This document shows positions 48,545-60,194 of a stretch of 64,000 bases of DNA, piece by piece. The translations under genes were made by a program, and so were the position numbers. Origin of the DNA: Myxococcales bacterium (GTDB lineage: Bacteria; Myxococcota_A; Polyangia; Haliangiales; Haliangiaceae). The stretch lies in the NCBI GenBank assembly GCA_016720595.1, contig JADKKI010000004.1:310001-374000 (forward strand). The letters run 5' to 3'. The number at the start of each line of letters is the position of its first letter. The first letter of the stretch is position 1. The notes below the pieces were generated by a model. The model made no database searches. It was not told where the DNA came from and saw only the letters and a list, made by a program, of their open reading frames with translations.

Positions 48545-49202
48545 GTGGTGATGCGTGGGCCCGCGCCGTCGAGTGTCTGCCCGCGCTGTGGGGCCGAAGC
48601 GCCTCCTGCAGCCGAGCCGCTCGCGCATTGCGCGATCTGCAAGCTCGCCTGGAATCCGAACGCGCTCGCCGTCGTGCGACCCGCCCGAGCGCCGGAGGAC
48701 GATCTCGCTCTCGTGCCGGCGCCGTCGGGGCTCGTGATCACGCGCGAGCCCGGCGAGGTCTCCATCGGGTGGTCGTACCAGCGCCTCGGCGGGATCGGGT
48801 ATCTGATCCTCGGCCTGGTCTGTCTGGCGATGCTCGTCGGCAACCTCGACACGCCCGGGGAGCGGCTCCTCGACATGTTCCTCCTCGGGGCCGCGGCCGT
48901 GGCCACGCTCTACATCGGCGCCGCCCGGATGGTCAGCCAGAGCACGCTGCAGATCGACGAGCGCCAGCTGCTGCTCCACCACGCGCCGCTGCCGCTGTGG
49001 CGCAGCGTGTGGGTCGGACGCAGCGAGGTTCAGGAGATCACCGTCAGGTCGACCGGCCACCAGCCATCGGCGTGGTCGGTCCTCGCGATCACGCCGCGCG
49101 GGGACGTCGAGATCGCGCGGTTCGGAGCCGGGAATAGCGTCGCCGAGGCGGCCGCGAACTGCGTGGCCGACGTCGTGCGTGAGGCGATCGAGAAGCTTCC
49201 GG

Positions 49203-49210
<8 letters not shown>
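48545..49210 (+). CDS. Zinc-ribbon membrane protein of unknown function
   Basis: The product has 221 residues. Two Cys pairs near the N-terminus (CPRC near 12 and CAIC near 32) should bind zinc. Two hydrophobic segments follow (about 82-100 and 112-130), then a soluble C-terminal domain with beta strands (LQIDERQLLLHH) and helices. It looks like a small membrane protein with a PH-like tail. No function is recognised. Its 3-prime end overlaps the convergent lipA gene by 8 bases. Confidence 0.75.
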
Positions 49211-50135
<925 letters not shown>

Positions 50136-50181
50136 CGAGGGATGGATACCCCACGAGGGGCCCGAACGCGAGCGGCTCGGG

Positions 50182-50187
50182 TAAGGT
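50182..50187 (+). promoter_or_regulatory. -10-like hexamer TAAGGT
   Basis: It ends 9 bases before the ATG at 50197. The same hexamer precedes the DHH-like gene at 42157. Confidence 0.35.
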
Positions 50188-50196
50188 GGCAGGGGC

Positions 50197-51939
50197 ATGC
50201 GTCGCACCCTCCTCGTGTTGACCGTGGCCTGGGGCTGCAAGGGCCGCTCGCAGAGCGAGCCGGAGCTGCCACCGCCGCCGCCGAAGGTGATCCCGAACGC
50301 ACCGGCACCCGCGGACCTCGTGCGGGCGAAGGCCACGCTCGGTTGCTTGTTCGATCGGGCGCGGGATGCACGCGAGGTCCTGACGGTGCTCGCGGAGGAG
50401 GCCCCACTGCCGGTGGTCCGCCTCGCTGCGCTGACGGCGATCGACCGCGCGCGCCAGGATGGCGAGAGCCCGGCCGCCGTGGTGATCGCGGATGCGATCA
50501 GCGTGCTCACCGAGATCGATGACTTCGATGGGCTCCGCACGGCGTTCGCGATGGCCGATGCTCGGCCGGCCCCCAAGGGAACCCGGATCGACCGCGACGC
50601 TCCGGCGCGTGCGCGGGTCGGCGCGCGCTCGACGCCTGAGGGCATCGAGCTCGAGCGGGTGGCCGTGATCCGCGAGACCGCGCTCGCCGGTGACCTGCCT
50701 ACCGCCATGCGCATGTTCGCGCAGCTCACGCCAGGTGACCACGACGACAGCTACGAGCGGGAGCCGTACCTCGGGGCGCTCGTGGTGCTGGGAAAGCTCG
50801 ACGAGGTTCGCGCCTTGATCGCGGCGGCCAAGCCCGAGGATCGCCTGAAGCTCACCGGGATATGGCTCGACGCGGTGCTCCGCCAGGGCGCGCCGATCAA
50901 GGACGCGCTCGCCGCGGCGCTCGCCGAACTAGCGGTCGCACCCGACAAGGGCGTCATCTACTTCCCGGAGCGGCAGGTGTTCCGGCGGGCGGCGCGGGTG
51001 AAGCGGGCAGGTGAGCTCGCGCCCCTGTATCGCGCGCTGTTCCTGCGGCTCGCGACCACCATCACGAGCCCGATCGCGCGCGCCGAGCTCGACGCCGATC
51101 TCGCCACGGCCCTCGACGATGCCGCGGCGCTGAAGCGCCTCGCTGCCGATCCTTCGCTCGCGACCCGGTTCGCCGTGCGCTCCGCGCCCATCGGGGCTGC
51201 GCTGGCCGCCGCGACCGGCCAGAAGTACCCGCTACACGATCTCATCCGCCTGTGGGCGCGATCGATCACCCAGGACACCGATCCGGCGTTCGGGGCGCAG
51301 CTCGCCGCCAGCGTGTGCCCACCCGCGCGGCCGCCGGCCGCCGCACCCACCCCGGCAGCCCCGGGCCTCCACGTCGAGGTCAAGGAGAAGGCGCGCGGCA
51401 AGCGTCAGGAGTGCCGACTGCACGACGTGATCGTCCGGCTCACCGATGGCAAGCAGACGATCGAAGAGCAAGTGCTCGAGGGCGAGTGCCATGGCGCCTG
51501 CACCGCCGCCGACAAGCGCGCCGGCGAGGCGCAGCTCGCCGAGATCCAGAAGGCGATCGACAGTGGCGAGGCCAGCGAATCGCAGACCGACTACAACTTC
51601 ACCGATTGCATCTACAGCGGACCGAACCCCGGGCGCATCGATCGCGTCGGCGATCGCGACGTGGCGTTGCTCGTCGACCACTACATCGGGGCCCACGACA
51701 TCGACAAGGACCAGTACCGGATCGCGCTCGAGATCTGCGGCGCGCTGTACCTCTCCGGGACGTTCGGCGGAACCTACGTCGGCGCCTGGGCGCTGGGCGA
51801 GCTCAGCCTGCGCGAGACCGTGGATCGGCGGCAGATCATCGTCGACGGCAAGAGCGACCGTTGGCGCGGCGTGGTGTTCCGCCTGACGCTGCCGACCTGC
51901 CCGGGGCAGCCGACAGGCCAGGCCCTCGAGAGCGAGTGA
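50197..51939 (+). CDS. Lipoprotein of unknown function with helical repeats
   Basis: The product has 580 residues with a short signal peptide whose lipobox is AWGC. Pro-rich PPPPPK follows, then a mostly helical region with HEAT- or armadillo-like Ala/Leu repeats (about 40-360). A Pro/Ala linker near 380 leads to a Cys-containing beta domain (about 390-575), with QECRLHDVIV, CHGACTAAD and FTDCIYSG. No catalytic motif is recognised. It is divergent from lipA and convergent with the RCC1-like gene. Confidence 0.75.
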   Translation: MRRTLLVLTVAWGCKGRSQSEPELPPPPPKVIPNAPAPADLVRAKATLGCLFDRARDAREVLTVLAEEAPLPVVRLAALTAIDRARQDGESPAAVVIADAISVLTEIDDFDGLRTAFAMADARPAPKGTRIDRDAPARARVGARSTPEGIELERVAVIRETALAGDLPTAMRMFAQLTPGDHDDSYEREPYLGALVVLGKLDEVRALIAAAKPEDRLKLTGIWLDAVLRQGAPIKDALAAALAELAVAPDKGVIYFPERQVFRRAARVKRAGELAPLYRALFLRLATTITSPIARAELDADLATALDDAAALKRLAADPSLATRFAVRSAPIGAALAAATGQKYPLHDLIRLWARSITQDTDPAFGAQLAASVCPPARPPAAAPTPAAPGLHVEVKEKARGKRQECRLHDVIVRLTDGKQTIEEQVLEGECHGACTAADKRAGEAQLAEIQKAIDSGEASESQTDYNFTDCIYSGPNPGRIDRVGDRDVALLVDHYIGAHDIDKDQYRIALEICGALYLSGTFGGTYVGAWALGELSLRETVDRRQIIVDGKSDRWRGVVFRLTLPTCPGQPTGQALESE

Positions 51940-53496
51940 TCAGCGCCGTTTCGCGATCCGCGCCGCGAACGGCTGTCGCTTCGCCGGATCGGGATCGAGC
52001 AGCTGGCCGCAGATCCACGTCTTGTCGACGCGCTCGACGACCAGATCGACGCCCCGGGTGAACGTGACGGCGCCGGTCTGGTCGTGCACCACCAGGGTCG
52101 CGCGGCGCGGGCCGGTGCCCTGGTAGCGACCGCGATCGAGCGCTCCCTTCTTCGTGAGGCGCAGCTCGAACGCGTGCTGGCCCGCGCGCGCCGGTCGCGT
52201 GCCGGCGCGATAGCCCGCGGGCTCGAGCCGGAAGTCCGCGAACCACAGCTCGGCCCCGGCGCTGCCCGGATAGGCATATGCCGAGGCGACGGCGGCGAGC
52301 TCCCGATCCTCGGGTCCGCGGAGCCGCGTGGGTCGCTTGCAGCCCTCGGGCAGAGCGGCCCAGCTCATCTCCTCGCCGGCCTGCTGAACGCTGCGCAGAC
52401 CATCGCTCGGCGGCGGCGGATCGTGGGAGGTGACGCCCGCGAGCACCACGGGGCGCGGCCGATCGAGCAGCGTACCGTCGCCGAGCTGACCGCCGTCGTT
52501 GCCGCCCCAGCAAGCGATCTCGCCGGTGTCGAGCACCGCGCACACCGAGCGTTCGCCCGCCGCGATCGAGCTCGCCTTGCCGGGCAGCTCGACGAGGCGG
52601 GGCGTCGTGCGATCTGCATCTGGCCCGGTGCCGAGCTGGCCGACGTCGTTCCAGCCAGTGCAGGCGACGCCCGAGCTCGTCAGATCGCAGCTGAAGTGAT
52701 CGCCGGCCACGCGCTCGATGATGTTCGCGGGCCCACGCCACGGCGACGCCTTGCCCCGCGCGTCCCAGCACACGAGCTCGCCGCCGCGGCGCCGGCCACA
52801 GCCAAAGCCGATCAAGGTCTCGAGATCGGTGAGGCCGGGGAGCACCGTCGCCTTGTCCGCGGTGAAGGCGGTGACGTGGCCGTCCCGATGAAGGGCGAGG
52901 CCGCGGCCCCCAAGCGTGTGGAGCGCCGTGATGTCGCGGAGCCGCGGGTTACTCTTCAGCGGACCGAAGGCATCGCCGGCGCGCGTGAGCACGTACGGTA
53001 CGTCGTCGAGCACGCGGACATCGATCGCCTCGCCTTCGACCTCGAGATCCTCGAGAGGACCGAGCTTGGTGAGCTCGTCGAACGAACGCCTCACGTGACC
53101 ATCGCTCGTGACCACGAAGAGGACGCCCTTGGGCGTGATGTCGAGGCCGACGGCGTTCGTGATCCCCGGCAGCTCCACCGGCGCCGCGGCCACCGCCGCT
53201 GCCGTGCCGTCCCACTGGCGGCCCCAGCATCGCACGCGCCCATCGGCGCGCCGCGCGCACGCCACGCGACCCCGCACGGCGACCTGGAGGACCTTCGAGC
53301 TGACGCCAGGGGACGCGCTCGCCGGCGCTGCATCCGCGGGCGCGGCGCCCGCATCGTCCGGTGCGCGCGCGGCGTCGGTCACGACGATCGTCGCCGCCGC
53401 ATCGGCAGGGCGTGCGCTCGCATCACCCGCGGGCCGCTCCTTCTTGCCGCCACATGCTGCGAGGAGCGCAGCCATGGCGATCCAGCGACGGTGCAT
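51940..53496 (-). CDS. RCC1-repeat lipoprotein
   Basis: The product has 518 residues. Lipobox LAAC follows a short signal peptide. Several RCC1/BNR-like repeats are visible: VACARRADGRVRCWG, FSCDLTSSGVACTGWNDVGQLGTG and SVCAVLDTGEIACWGGNDGGQLGDG, with paired Cys in each blade. About seven blades would form a beta-propeller. The last 140 residues form a separate beta domain. It starts 8 bases after the E3 gene of the pyruvate dehydrogenase operon; sharing an mRNA with metabolic genes is odd for an envelope protein. An ATG at 53496 is chosen; a GTG at 53502 is also possible. Confidence 0.85.
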   Translation of the reverse strand: MHRRWIAMAALLAACGGKKERPAGDASARPADAAATIVVTDAARAPDDAGAAPADAAPASASPGVSSKVLQVAVRGRVACARRADGRVRCWGRQWDGTAAAVAAAPVELPGITNAVGLDITPKGVLFVVTSDGHVRRSFDELTKLGPLEDLEVEGEAIDVRVLDDVPYVLTRAGDAFGPLKSNPRLRDITALHTLGGRGLALHRDGHVTAFTADKATVLPGLTDLETLIGFGCGRRRGGELVCWDARGKASPWRGPANIIERVAGDHFSCDLTSSGVACTGWNDVGQLGTGPDADRTTPRLVELPGKASSIAAGERSVCAVLDTGEIACWGGNDGGQLGDGTLLDRPRPVVLAGVTSHDPPPPSDGLRSVQQAGEEMSWAALPEGCKRPTRLRGPEDRELAAVASAYAYPGSAGAELWFADFRLEPAGYRAGTRPARAGQHAFELRLTKKGALDRGRYQGTGPRRATLVVHDQTGAVTFTRGVDLVVERVDKTWICGQLLDPDPAKRQPFAARIAKRR

Positions 53497-53504
53497 CCTC
53501 ACGC

Positions 53505-54920
53505 TCAGAGATCGATCGCGTGGCCGAATGCCGCCTCGGTCGCGCCCTTGATGCTCTCGGCGAACGTGGGGTGCGCGTGGATCGTCGCGAGCAAGCTCTG
53601 CGCGTTGACCTCGGTGGTCTTCGCGAGCGTGAGCTCGGCGATCAGGTCGGTGACCGCCGGGCCGATCAGGTGCGCGCCGACCAGCGCCCCCGTCTCGGCG
53701 TGCCACATCACCTTCACGAACCCGGTGACGTCGTTGGCCGCGCGCGCCTTGGCGAGTGCGGTGAACGGGAACTTGCCGACCTTGATCGGGATGTTCTGCG
53801 CCTTCGCCTTGTCCTCCGTGAGGCCGACCGAGGCGATCTCCGGAGAGCAGTACGTACACGCAGGGATCGCGTCGTAGCGCACCGGCTCGGCGTGGACGTT
53901 CGCGATCTTCTCCGCGACGAACACGCCTTCCGCGGACGCGACATGGGCGAGGCCACGGCCGGTGACGTCCCCGATCGCCCACAGCCCGTCACCGCAGCGG
54001 TTCTCGCCGTCGACCTTGATGTACCCACGCTCGAGCGTGATCCCGTGCGGCTCGAGGCCGAGGTTCTCGATGTTGGCCTGGACACCAACGGCGACGAGCA
54101 GGATCTCGGTCTCGATCGTGACCTTGTCGCCGCCGTCCTTCGGCTCGGCGACGATCGTCACCTTGCCGCCGTTGTTCTTGGCGCTGGTCAGCTTGTGGCC
54201 GACGAGGCTCTTGATGCCGCGCTTTTCGAACGCGCGGGTCAGCTCCTTCGAGATGTCGAGATCCTCGTTGGGGACGAGGCGCGGCATGAACTCGACGATC
54301 GTGACCTCGGTCCCGAGGGAGCGATAGAACGATGCGAACTCGACGCCGATCGCACCAGCGCCGAGCACGACCATCGAGGCCGGGCGCTCGGGGAGCGTCA
54401 TCGCCTTGCGGTACTCGATGATCCGCGTGCCATCGAGCTCGATGCCCGGCAGCGAACGCGCCCTGCAACCCGTCGCGAGGATCACGTGCTTGGCGGAGAC
54501 GACTTGCTTGCCGTCGGCCGCGGTGACCTCGATCTGGTGGGGCTTCCACGCGCCCGCGCGCGGCAGGAGCTTCGCCGTCCCGGGGATCGACGCGATCTTG
54601 TTCTTCTTGAACAGGAAGCCGATGCCCTTGCTGACCTTGTCGGCGATGCCGCGGCTGCGCGCGATGATCGCGGGGAAGTCGGCCTCGACGGAGCCGACCT
54701 TGATCCCGAACTCGTTCGCGTGCTGGAAGTGCTCGAGCACCTCGGCCGAGCGGAGGAGAGCCTTGGTCGGGATGCAGCCCCAGTTGAGGCAGATGCCGCC
54801 GAGGCTCTCGCGCTCGATGCATGCGGTGGACAGCCCGAGCTGGGCGGCGCGGATCGCGGCGACATACCCGCCGGGGCCCGAGCCGATGACGACGACGTCG
54901 TAGATCACCGGATCGCTCAT
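53505..54920 (-). CDS. lpdA: Dihydrolipoyl dehydrogenase (E3)
   Basis: The product has 471 residues. E3 reoxidises dihydrolipoyl groups and passes electrons to NAD (EC 1.8.1.4). The FAD motif GSGPGGYVAAIRAAQLG begins at residue 13, and the redox disulfide is Cys44-Cys49 (GGICLNWGCIPTK). The NAD motif VVLGAGAIGVEFASFY and the late HAHPTFAE His-Glu pair are present. It overlaps the E2 gene by 4 bases and closes the complex genes in order E1alpha-E1beta-E2-E3. Confidence 0.98.
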   Translation of the reverse strand: MSDPVIYDVVVIGSGPGGYVAAIRAAQLGLSTACIERESLGGICLNWGCIPTKALLRSAEVLEHFQHANEFGIKVGSVEADFPAIIARSRGIADKVSKGIGFLFKKNKIASIPGTAKLLPRAGAWKPHQIEVTAADGKQVVSAKHVILATGCRARSLPGIELDGTRIIEYRKAMTLPERPASMVVLGAGAIGVEFASFYRSLGTEVTIVEFMPRLVPNEDLDISKELTRAFEKRGIKSLVGHKLTSAKNNGGKVTIVAEPKDGGDKVTIETEILLVAVGVQANIENLGLEPHGITLERGYIKVDGENRCGDGLWAIGDVTGRGLAHVASAEGVFVAEKIANVHAEPVRYDAIPACTYCSPEIASVGLTEDKAKAQNIPIKVGKFPFTALAKARAANDVTGFVKVMWHAETGALVGAHLIGPAVTDLIAELTLAKTTEVNAQSLLATIHAHPTFAESIKGATEAAFGHAIDL

Positions 54921-56287
54921 AGGGCGAGGGATTCCGGCTTCTCGAACAGCTCGCCGAACGCCTGGAGCCAGCGAGCGCCGAGGGCGCCATCGATCACCCG
55001 GTGATCGCACGACATCGTGACCGTCATCCGCTTGCCGGCGACGATCTGCCCGTCCTTGGCGATCACGGGCTCGTCGACCGTGGTGCCGACCGCGAGGATG
55101 CCGGCCTCCGGCGGGTTGATGATCGCGGTGAAGCGCTCGATGTTGTACATGCCGAGGTTCGACACGGTGAACGTGGAGCCGCTGATCTCGTGGCCCTTCA
55201 AGGCGCGCTTCTTCGCGCGATCGGCCAGGTCCTTGACCTCGGCGGCGATCGCCCCGATGCCCTTCTGATCGGCGTTGCGGACGACGGGGGTGACCAGACC
55301 ATCCTCGATCGCCACGGCGACGCCGACGTGGACCTGGTGATAGTGCCGGATCGCCTCGCCCTCCCAGCTCGCGTTGCACTCGGGCACGCGGCGCAGCGCG
55401 AGCGCCACCGCCTTGATCACGAGATCGTTGACGCTGACCTTGCCGCGATCACCGAGCAGCTCGTTGAGCCGGGCCCGGAACGCCATGAGCGGCGCCGCAT
55501 CGAGCTTCCGCATCAAGTAGAAGTGCGGGACATCGCGCTTGGCCTCGGTGAGCCGCGCTGCGATTCGCTTGCGCATGTTGCTCGCGGGCACGTCCTCGTA
55601 CTCGCCGGCGCTCGCGTCGGGGGCCATCTGCCGCGGGGTCCGTACAGCGATCGCCTGGGTCGGCTGATCCTCGAAGGCGGGGGCCTCGTCGGGAGCATGG
55701 CCGTTGGCCTTGGCGGTTCCGCCCTCGGCGGCGAGCTTCACGTCGCGCTCGACGATCCTGCCGCCAGGACCCGTGCCGGCCAGGGTCCTCAGGTCGATCC
55801 CCAGCTCGATCGCGAGGGTCTTGGCGAGCGGCGAGGCGAGGAGCTTGCCCGCGCCTGCAGGGGCGGTGGCAGGGGCGGGCGTGGGAGCTACCTTCGCGAC
55901 CGCGGGTGCCGGTGCGGCGGGGGCGATGGCAGACTTCGCGACCGCGGGCGTCGCTGCGACGGCCGGCTTCGCGACCGCAGGCGCTGGCTTCGCGGGCGCG
56001 GGCGCGCCGCTGGCCGAGGCTTGCGCGAGCAGCGCGGTGATGTCTTCACCGGCGTTGCCGATGATCGCGACGGGCGCGCCGAGCTTGACGGTGTCGCCCT
56101 CCTTGACGAGGAACTTGAGCAGGACGCCCGAGTCCTCGACGTTGAAGTCCATGTTCGCCTTGTCCGTCTCGACCTCGGCGATCAGATCGCCGGGAGCGAC
56201 CTTGTCGCCCTCCTTCTTGGTCCAGCGGACGAGGACGCCTTCCTCCATCGTCGGAGACAGCTTCGGCAAACCGAGGATCTGAGCCAT
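54917..56287 (-). CDS. pdhC: Pyruvate dehydrogenase complex E2 (dihydrolipoyl acetyltransferase)
   Basis: The product has 456 residues. One lipoyl domain (1-80) carries the lipoylated Lys43 in ETDKANMD. Ala/Pro-rich linkers (about 95-150) flank the E3-binding domain (LASPLAKTLAIELGIDL, near 155-185). The catalytic domain ends with DHRVIDGALGARWL, holding the catalytic His and Asp. It moves acetyl groups from E1 to CoA. Having a single lipoyl domain is normal for this type. It starts 5 bases after the E1beta stop. Confidence 0.97.
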   Translation of the reverse strand: MAQILGLPKLSPTMEEGVLVRWTKKEGDKVAPGDLIAEVETDKANMDFNVEDSGVLLKFLVKEGDTVKLGAPVAIIGNAGEDITALLAQASASGAPAPAKPAPAVAKPAVAATPAVAKSAIAPAAPAPAVAKVAPTPAPATAPAGAGKLLASPLAKTLAIELGIDLRTLAGTGPGGRIVERDVKLAAEGGTAKANGHAPDEAPAFEDQPTQAIAVRTPRQMAPDASAGEYEDVPASNMRKRIAARLTEAKRDVPHFYLMRKLDAAPLMAFRARLNELLGDRGKVSVNDLVIKAVALALRRVPECNASWEGEAIRHYHQVHVGVAVAIEDGLVTPVVRNADQKGIGAIAAEVKDLADRAKKRALKGHEISGSTFTVSNLGMYNIERFTAIINPPEAGILAVGTTVDEPVIAKDGQIVAGKRMTVTMSCDHRVIDGALGARWLQAFGELFEKPESLAL

Positions 56288-56292
56288 GTGAG

Positions 56293-57282
56293 TTACTCCA
56301 GATACAGAGCGCGCTTGACCGCAGCGACGACATCGGGGACCTGGGGTTGCACCTGGTCCTCGAGGTTCTTCGCATACGGCATCGGAACGTCATCGCTACA
56401 GACCCGCTCGATCGGGGCGTCGAGCGCATCCATGCACAGCCGCTGCATCTGATACGCGACCTCGGCGCCGAACCCGGCGACCGGCCAGCCTTGCTCGACG
56501 ATCACACATCGCCCGGTCTTCTTGACCGAGGCCGCGAGCGTGTCGACATCGAGCGGGCGCAGCGTGCGGGGATCGACGACCTCGCACTCGATGCCGTCCT
56601 TGGCGAGCGCGGCGGCCGCGTCCATGCACGTCCACACCATCTTCGACCACGCGATCAGCGTGATGTCCTTGCCCTCGCGCTTGATGTCCGCGACGCCGAT
56701 CGGGATCAGGTGATCGTCAGGGCCACCCTCCGGGACCTCCCACGTCGTGTTGTAGAGGGTCTCGCCCTCCATGAACACCACCGGGTTGTTGTCGCGGATC
56801 GCCGTCTTCAGGAGGCCCTTGGCGTCCTTCGCCGTCGACGGCATCACGACCTTCAGGCCGGGCACGTGCGCGTAGTAGCTCTCGAGCGCCTGCGAGTGCT
56901 GCGAACCGACCTGCACCGCGGGCCCGCTCGGGCCACGGAACACGATCGGGATGTTGTACTGCCCACCGCTCATCTGGAAGATCTTCGCGGCGTTGTTCAC
57001 GATCTGATCGATCGCGACGAGCGAGAAGTTGAACGTCATGAACTCGATGATCGGACGGAGGCCCACCATCGCGGCGCCCACACCGATGCCGGCGAAGCCC
57101 ATCTCGGCGATCGGTGCGTCGACGATGCGTCGCTCGCTGAACCGCTGGAGCAGGCCCTGCGTGACCTTGTACGCGCCGTTGTAGTGCCCGACCTCCTCGC
57201 CCATCACGAACACGTTGGCGTCGCGCTCCATCTCCTCGCGCATCGCCTGGTTGAGCGCTTCTCTGTAGCTGATGACGGCCAC
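56293..57282 (-). CDS. pdhB: Pyruvate dehydrogenase E1 beta subunit
   Basis: The product has 329 residues. It forms the alpha2-beta2 E1 with the next-upstream subunit. Signatures include FVMGEEVGHYNGAYKVTQGLL near 25, IAEMGFAGIGVGAAMVGLRPI near 60, GPSGPAVQVGSQHSQ near 120 and a C-terminal Cys-bearing CVIVEQGWPVAGFG near 255. Length and motifs are typical. It begins 4 bases after the alpha-subunit stop codon and is followed at once by E2. Confidence 0.97.
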   Translation of the reverse strand: MAVISYREALNQAMREEMERDANVFVMGEEVGHYNGAYKVTQGLLQRFSERRIVDAPIAEMGFAGIGVGAAMVGLRPIIEFMTFNFSLVAIDQIVNNAAKIFQMSGGQYNIPIVFRGPSGPAVQVGSQHSQALESYYAHVPGLKVVMPSTAKDAKGLLKTAIRDNNPVVFMEGETLYNTTWEVPEGGPDDHLIPIGVADIKREGKDITLIAWSKMVWTCMDAAAALAKDGIECEVVDPRTLRPLDVDTLAASVKKTGRCVIVEQGWPVAGFGAEVAYQMQRLCMDALDAPIERVCSDDVPMPYAKNLEDQVQPQVPDVVAAVKRALYLE

Positions 57283-57286
57283 CGGC

Positions 57287-58294
<1,008 letters not shown>

Positions 58295-58316
58295 CGGTGC
58301 GGTCACCACGGGGCGG

Positions 58317-58322
58317 ACCATA
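58317..58322 (-). promoter_or_regulatory. -10 hexamer TATGGT of the pdh operon
   Basis: On the minus strand it ends 22 bases before the ATG at 58294. A GGTGA ribosome site fits between, so this operon seems to have a short leader. Confidence 0.4.
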
Positions 58323-58346
58323 CCCGATCCGAGGCGCCGTGCTGAC

Positions 58347-58796
58347 TTACAGGCGCAGATCCAACACGGCCGTGCCCGAGGCATCGATCGTGCGCGTGTC
58401 CGAGACCCCGCCCTCGACCCCGAGCTCGACCTGACGGAACCGGGTCGGCAGCTTGTCGACCGTGAACTGGCCGTTCTTGCACGGCACGGGGGCGTAGCCG
58501 AGCGTGTCGCCGGAGTCGTTCCCGATGAACGAGATGTACAGATCGGGGTGGGTCCCGCAGGAGGCGACGCCCGCGGCCGCGCCGCGGATCGTCCACGTGG
58601 CGGTGACGCTGCGGACCTGCGAGGCGGCGGCGCACATCTCGTCGCGCGCACAGACCTCGCTGCCACTGCAGTCGCTGTCGAGCTGGCACTCGCCGCCGGA
58701 GGACGAGCTGAGCGGGCACCCGGCGAGCGTGGCGACCAGGGCGGCGGCCCAAACAGGGCCGACGAGGGGGAGACGTGGTGATGGCCTACTCGACAT
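58347..58796 (-). CDS. Small lipoprotein with Cys-rich motif
   Basis: The product has 149 residues with lipobox LAGC. A Cys-rich segment ECQLDSDCSGSEVCARDEMC (about 36-55) matches the CxxDxxCxxGxxC-type modules common in myxobacterial secreted proteins. A beta-rich domain follows. The start overlaps the stop of the upstream PHP-domain gene by 11 bases, so the two are coupled. Function unknown. Confidence 0.75.
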   Translation of the reverse strand: MSSRPSPRLPLVGPVWAAALVATLAGCPLSSSSGGECQLDSDCSGSEVCARDEMCAAASQVRSVTATWTIRGAAAGVASCGTHPDLYISFIGNDSGDTLGYAPVPCKNGQFTVDKLPTRFRQVELGVEGGVSDTRTIDASGTAVLDLRL

Positions 58797-60177
58797 AGAA
58801 CGGCGACGCGTAGATCCAGGGTAGCTCGACCTCGGCCATGGCGGTGCCGAGATCGTGCAGGTACGGCCCGAGGTGCGAAGGTGTGATCGTGATCTCCACG
58901 CGATAGGCCCCGGGCGCGCCGAGGTGCGCCATGAAGCTGCTCACGCCATGGGCGATCTCCACGGGGCCGCTCGCGCTGATCCAGATCACCTTGCCGGTGA
59001 TCGTCGGAGCGGGCAGGGACGGATCGAGATTCCGGACCGTGGGCACGTCGACGGTCAGCATGGCGCCTTCCGTGCTCGCGATGGTGCCGCCGAGCTCGAC
59101 GATGGCCCCCGACGGCGTCTGGGCATACGCATCGAACCCTTCGGGTGTTCCGAGCAGCTCGAACGCGGCGAACATCCGTCCCGCCTTCAACGCGGCCTCG
59201 ATCTGATCGACGTCGTGGGGATCCTGAACGAGCGCCATGTTTCCAAACCAGCGCAGCACGCGGCGATACGAGTCACCACGCTCGCCATCGGCCATCACGA
59301 CCGGGATCGCGTTCTGATGGGCGTCGCTGCCGGCGGTGACCGCGATGTGCTTGCCCTCACCGAGCAACGTCTGCCACTTGTCGATCGCCGGCTGGTTGGC
59401 CGAGAAGAAGGCGAGCATCGCGAGATCGGGCTCGGGGTGACCGGGCTGCGTGTCGGCGAACTCGACGGCGGCCGCGATCGCGCCAGCCGACGGGAGACCC
59501 AGGTAGTCCTTGCGGATGTTCGGATCGATGTTCGCGTGCAGGTTGTAGACCTCGATGCCGTCCGGGGTGACCTCGCGGAGGATCTCGAGCGTCTTGCTCT
59601 CGGTGTGCGCGACCCAGACCAGGCCCCCCGCGGCGCGGTAGGCGGCGGACGTGGCAGCGTCGTTGCCGTTGTAGAGCGCGTGCCTCTCCGGGAGCGTGCC
59701 AGGGAGGTGGTGGTCGAGCATGATCGGCATGAGATCGTTCTCGCCGCCGATCGTCACCAGGACCTGATGGCCGTCCTCGCAGAGGATGCGTGACGCGATC
59801 TGCTCGCCACCGCGCATCACCGGCTGATCGGTGCCGCGCATACTGAACAGCTTCGTGAAGTCCTCGTCGGCCATCGTGTCGTCATGGTCGGTGAGGTTCG
59901 CGAAGTCGATGTGATCGGTGCACAGCGCGGCGCGCAGGTCGGCGAGGCACTGCTCGTCGGGTTGGCCGCCGGGACGGGGCATGCCATCGCAGGCGTCGTG
60001 GGAGTAGGGTGAGTGAAGGTGCACGATCCCACGCGCTGGTGTGAGCCCGCGGTGGACGCCCAGCACGCTGGCCTCGGGCAGGCTGCGATCCCACGCAGGG
60101 AGGGCCGGAGCAGCGGGATCTCCGCACCCCCCGCACCCCAGCAGCACGGCCAGCCCGATCCAGGTGCACGTCCTCAT
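58786..60177 (-). CDS. Lipoprotein with PHP-type metallophosphoesterase domain
   Basis: The product has 463 residues. A signal peptide ends at Cys15 or Cys18 (LLGCGGC). The PHP signature is clear: HLHSPYSHD at 53-61 and LTDHDD at 95-100, with later His residues in WVAHTESK and GSDAHQNA that complete the metal site. PHP domains hydrolyse phosphate esters, but most are cytoplasmic; a lipid-anchored one is less common. The last 130 residues form a beta-sandwich. A TATAGA hexamer precedes the ATG by 11 bases. The substrate is unknown. Confidence 0.85.
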   Translation of the reverse strand: MRTCTWIGLAVLLGCGGCGDPAAPALPAWDRSLPEASVLGVHRGLTPARGIVHLHSPYSHDACDGMPRPGGQPDEQCLADLRAALCTDHIDFANLTDHDDTMADEDFTKLFSMRGTDQPVMRGGEQIASRILCEDGHQVLVTIGGENDLMPIMLDHHLPGTLPERHALYNGNDAATSAAYRAAGGLVWVAHTESKTLEILREVTPDGIEVYNLHANIDPNIRKDYLGLPSAGAIAAAVEFADTQPGHPEPDLAMLAFFSANQPAIDKWQTLLGEGKHIAVTAGSDAHQNAIPVVMADGERGDSYRRVLRWFGNMALVQDPHDVDQIEAALKAGRMFAAFELLGTPEGFDAYAQTPSGAIVELGGTIASTEGAMLTVDVPTVRNLDPSLPAPTITGKVIWISASGPVEIAHGVSSFMAHLGAPGAYRVEITITPSHLGPYLHDLGTAMAEVELPWIYASPFYVE

Positions 60178-60188
60178 CGTCGGGCGAC

Positions 60189-60194
60189 TCTATA
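60189..60194 (-). promoter_or_regulatory. -10 hexamer TATAGA
   Basis: On the minus strand it ends 11 bases before the ATG at 60177. Confidence 0.45.

Noticed and set aside
54917..56287. Choice of 2-oxoglutarate rather than pyruvate dehydrogenase for the E1-E2-E3 operon
   Set aside because: Separate E1 alpha and beta genes and the E2 layout fit pyruvate dehydrogenase; branched-chain oxo-acid specificity cannot be fully excluded.
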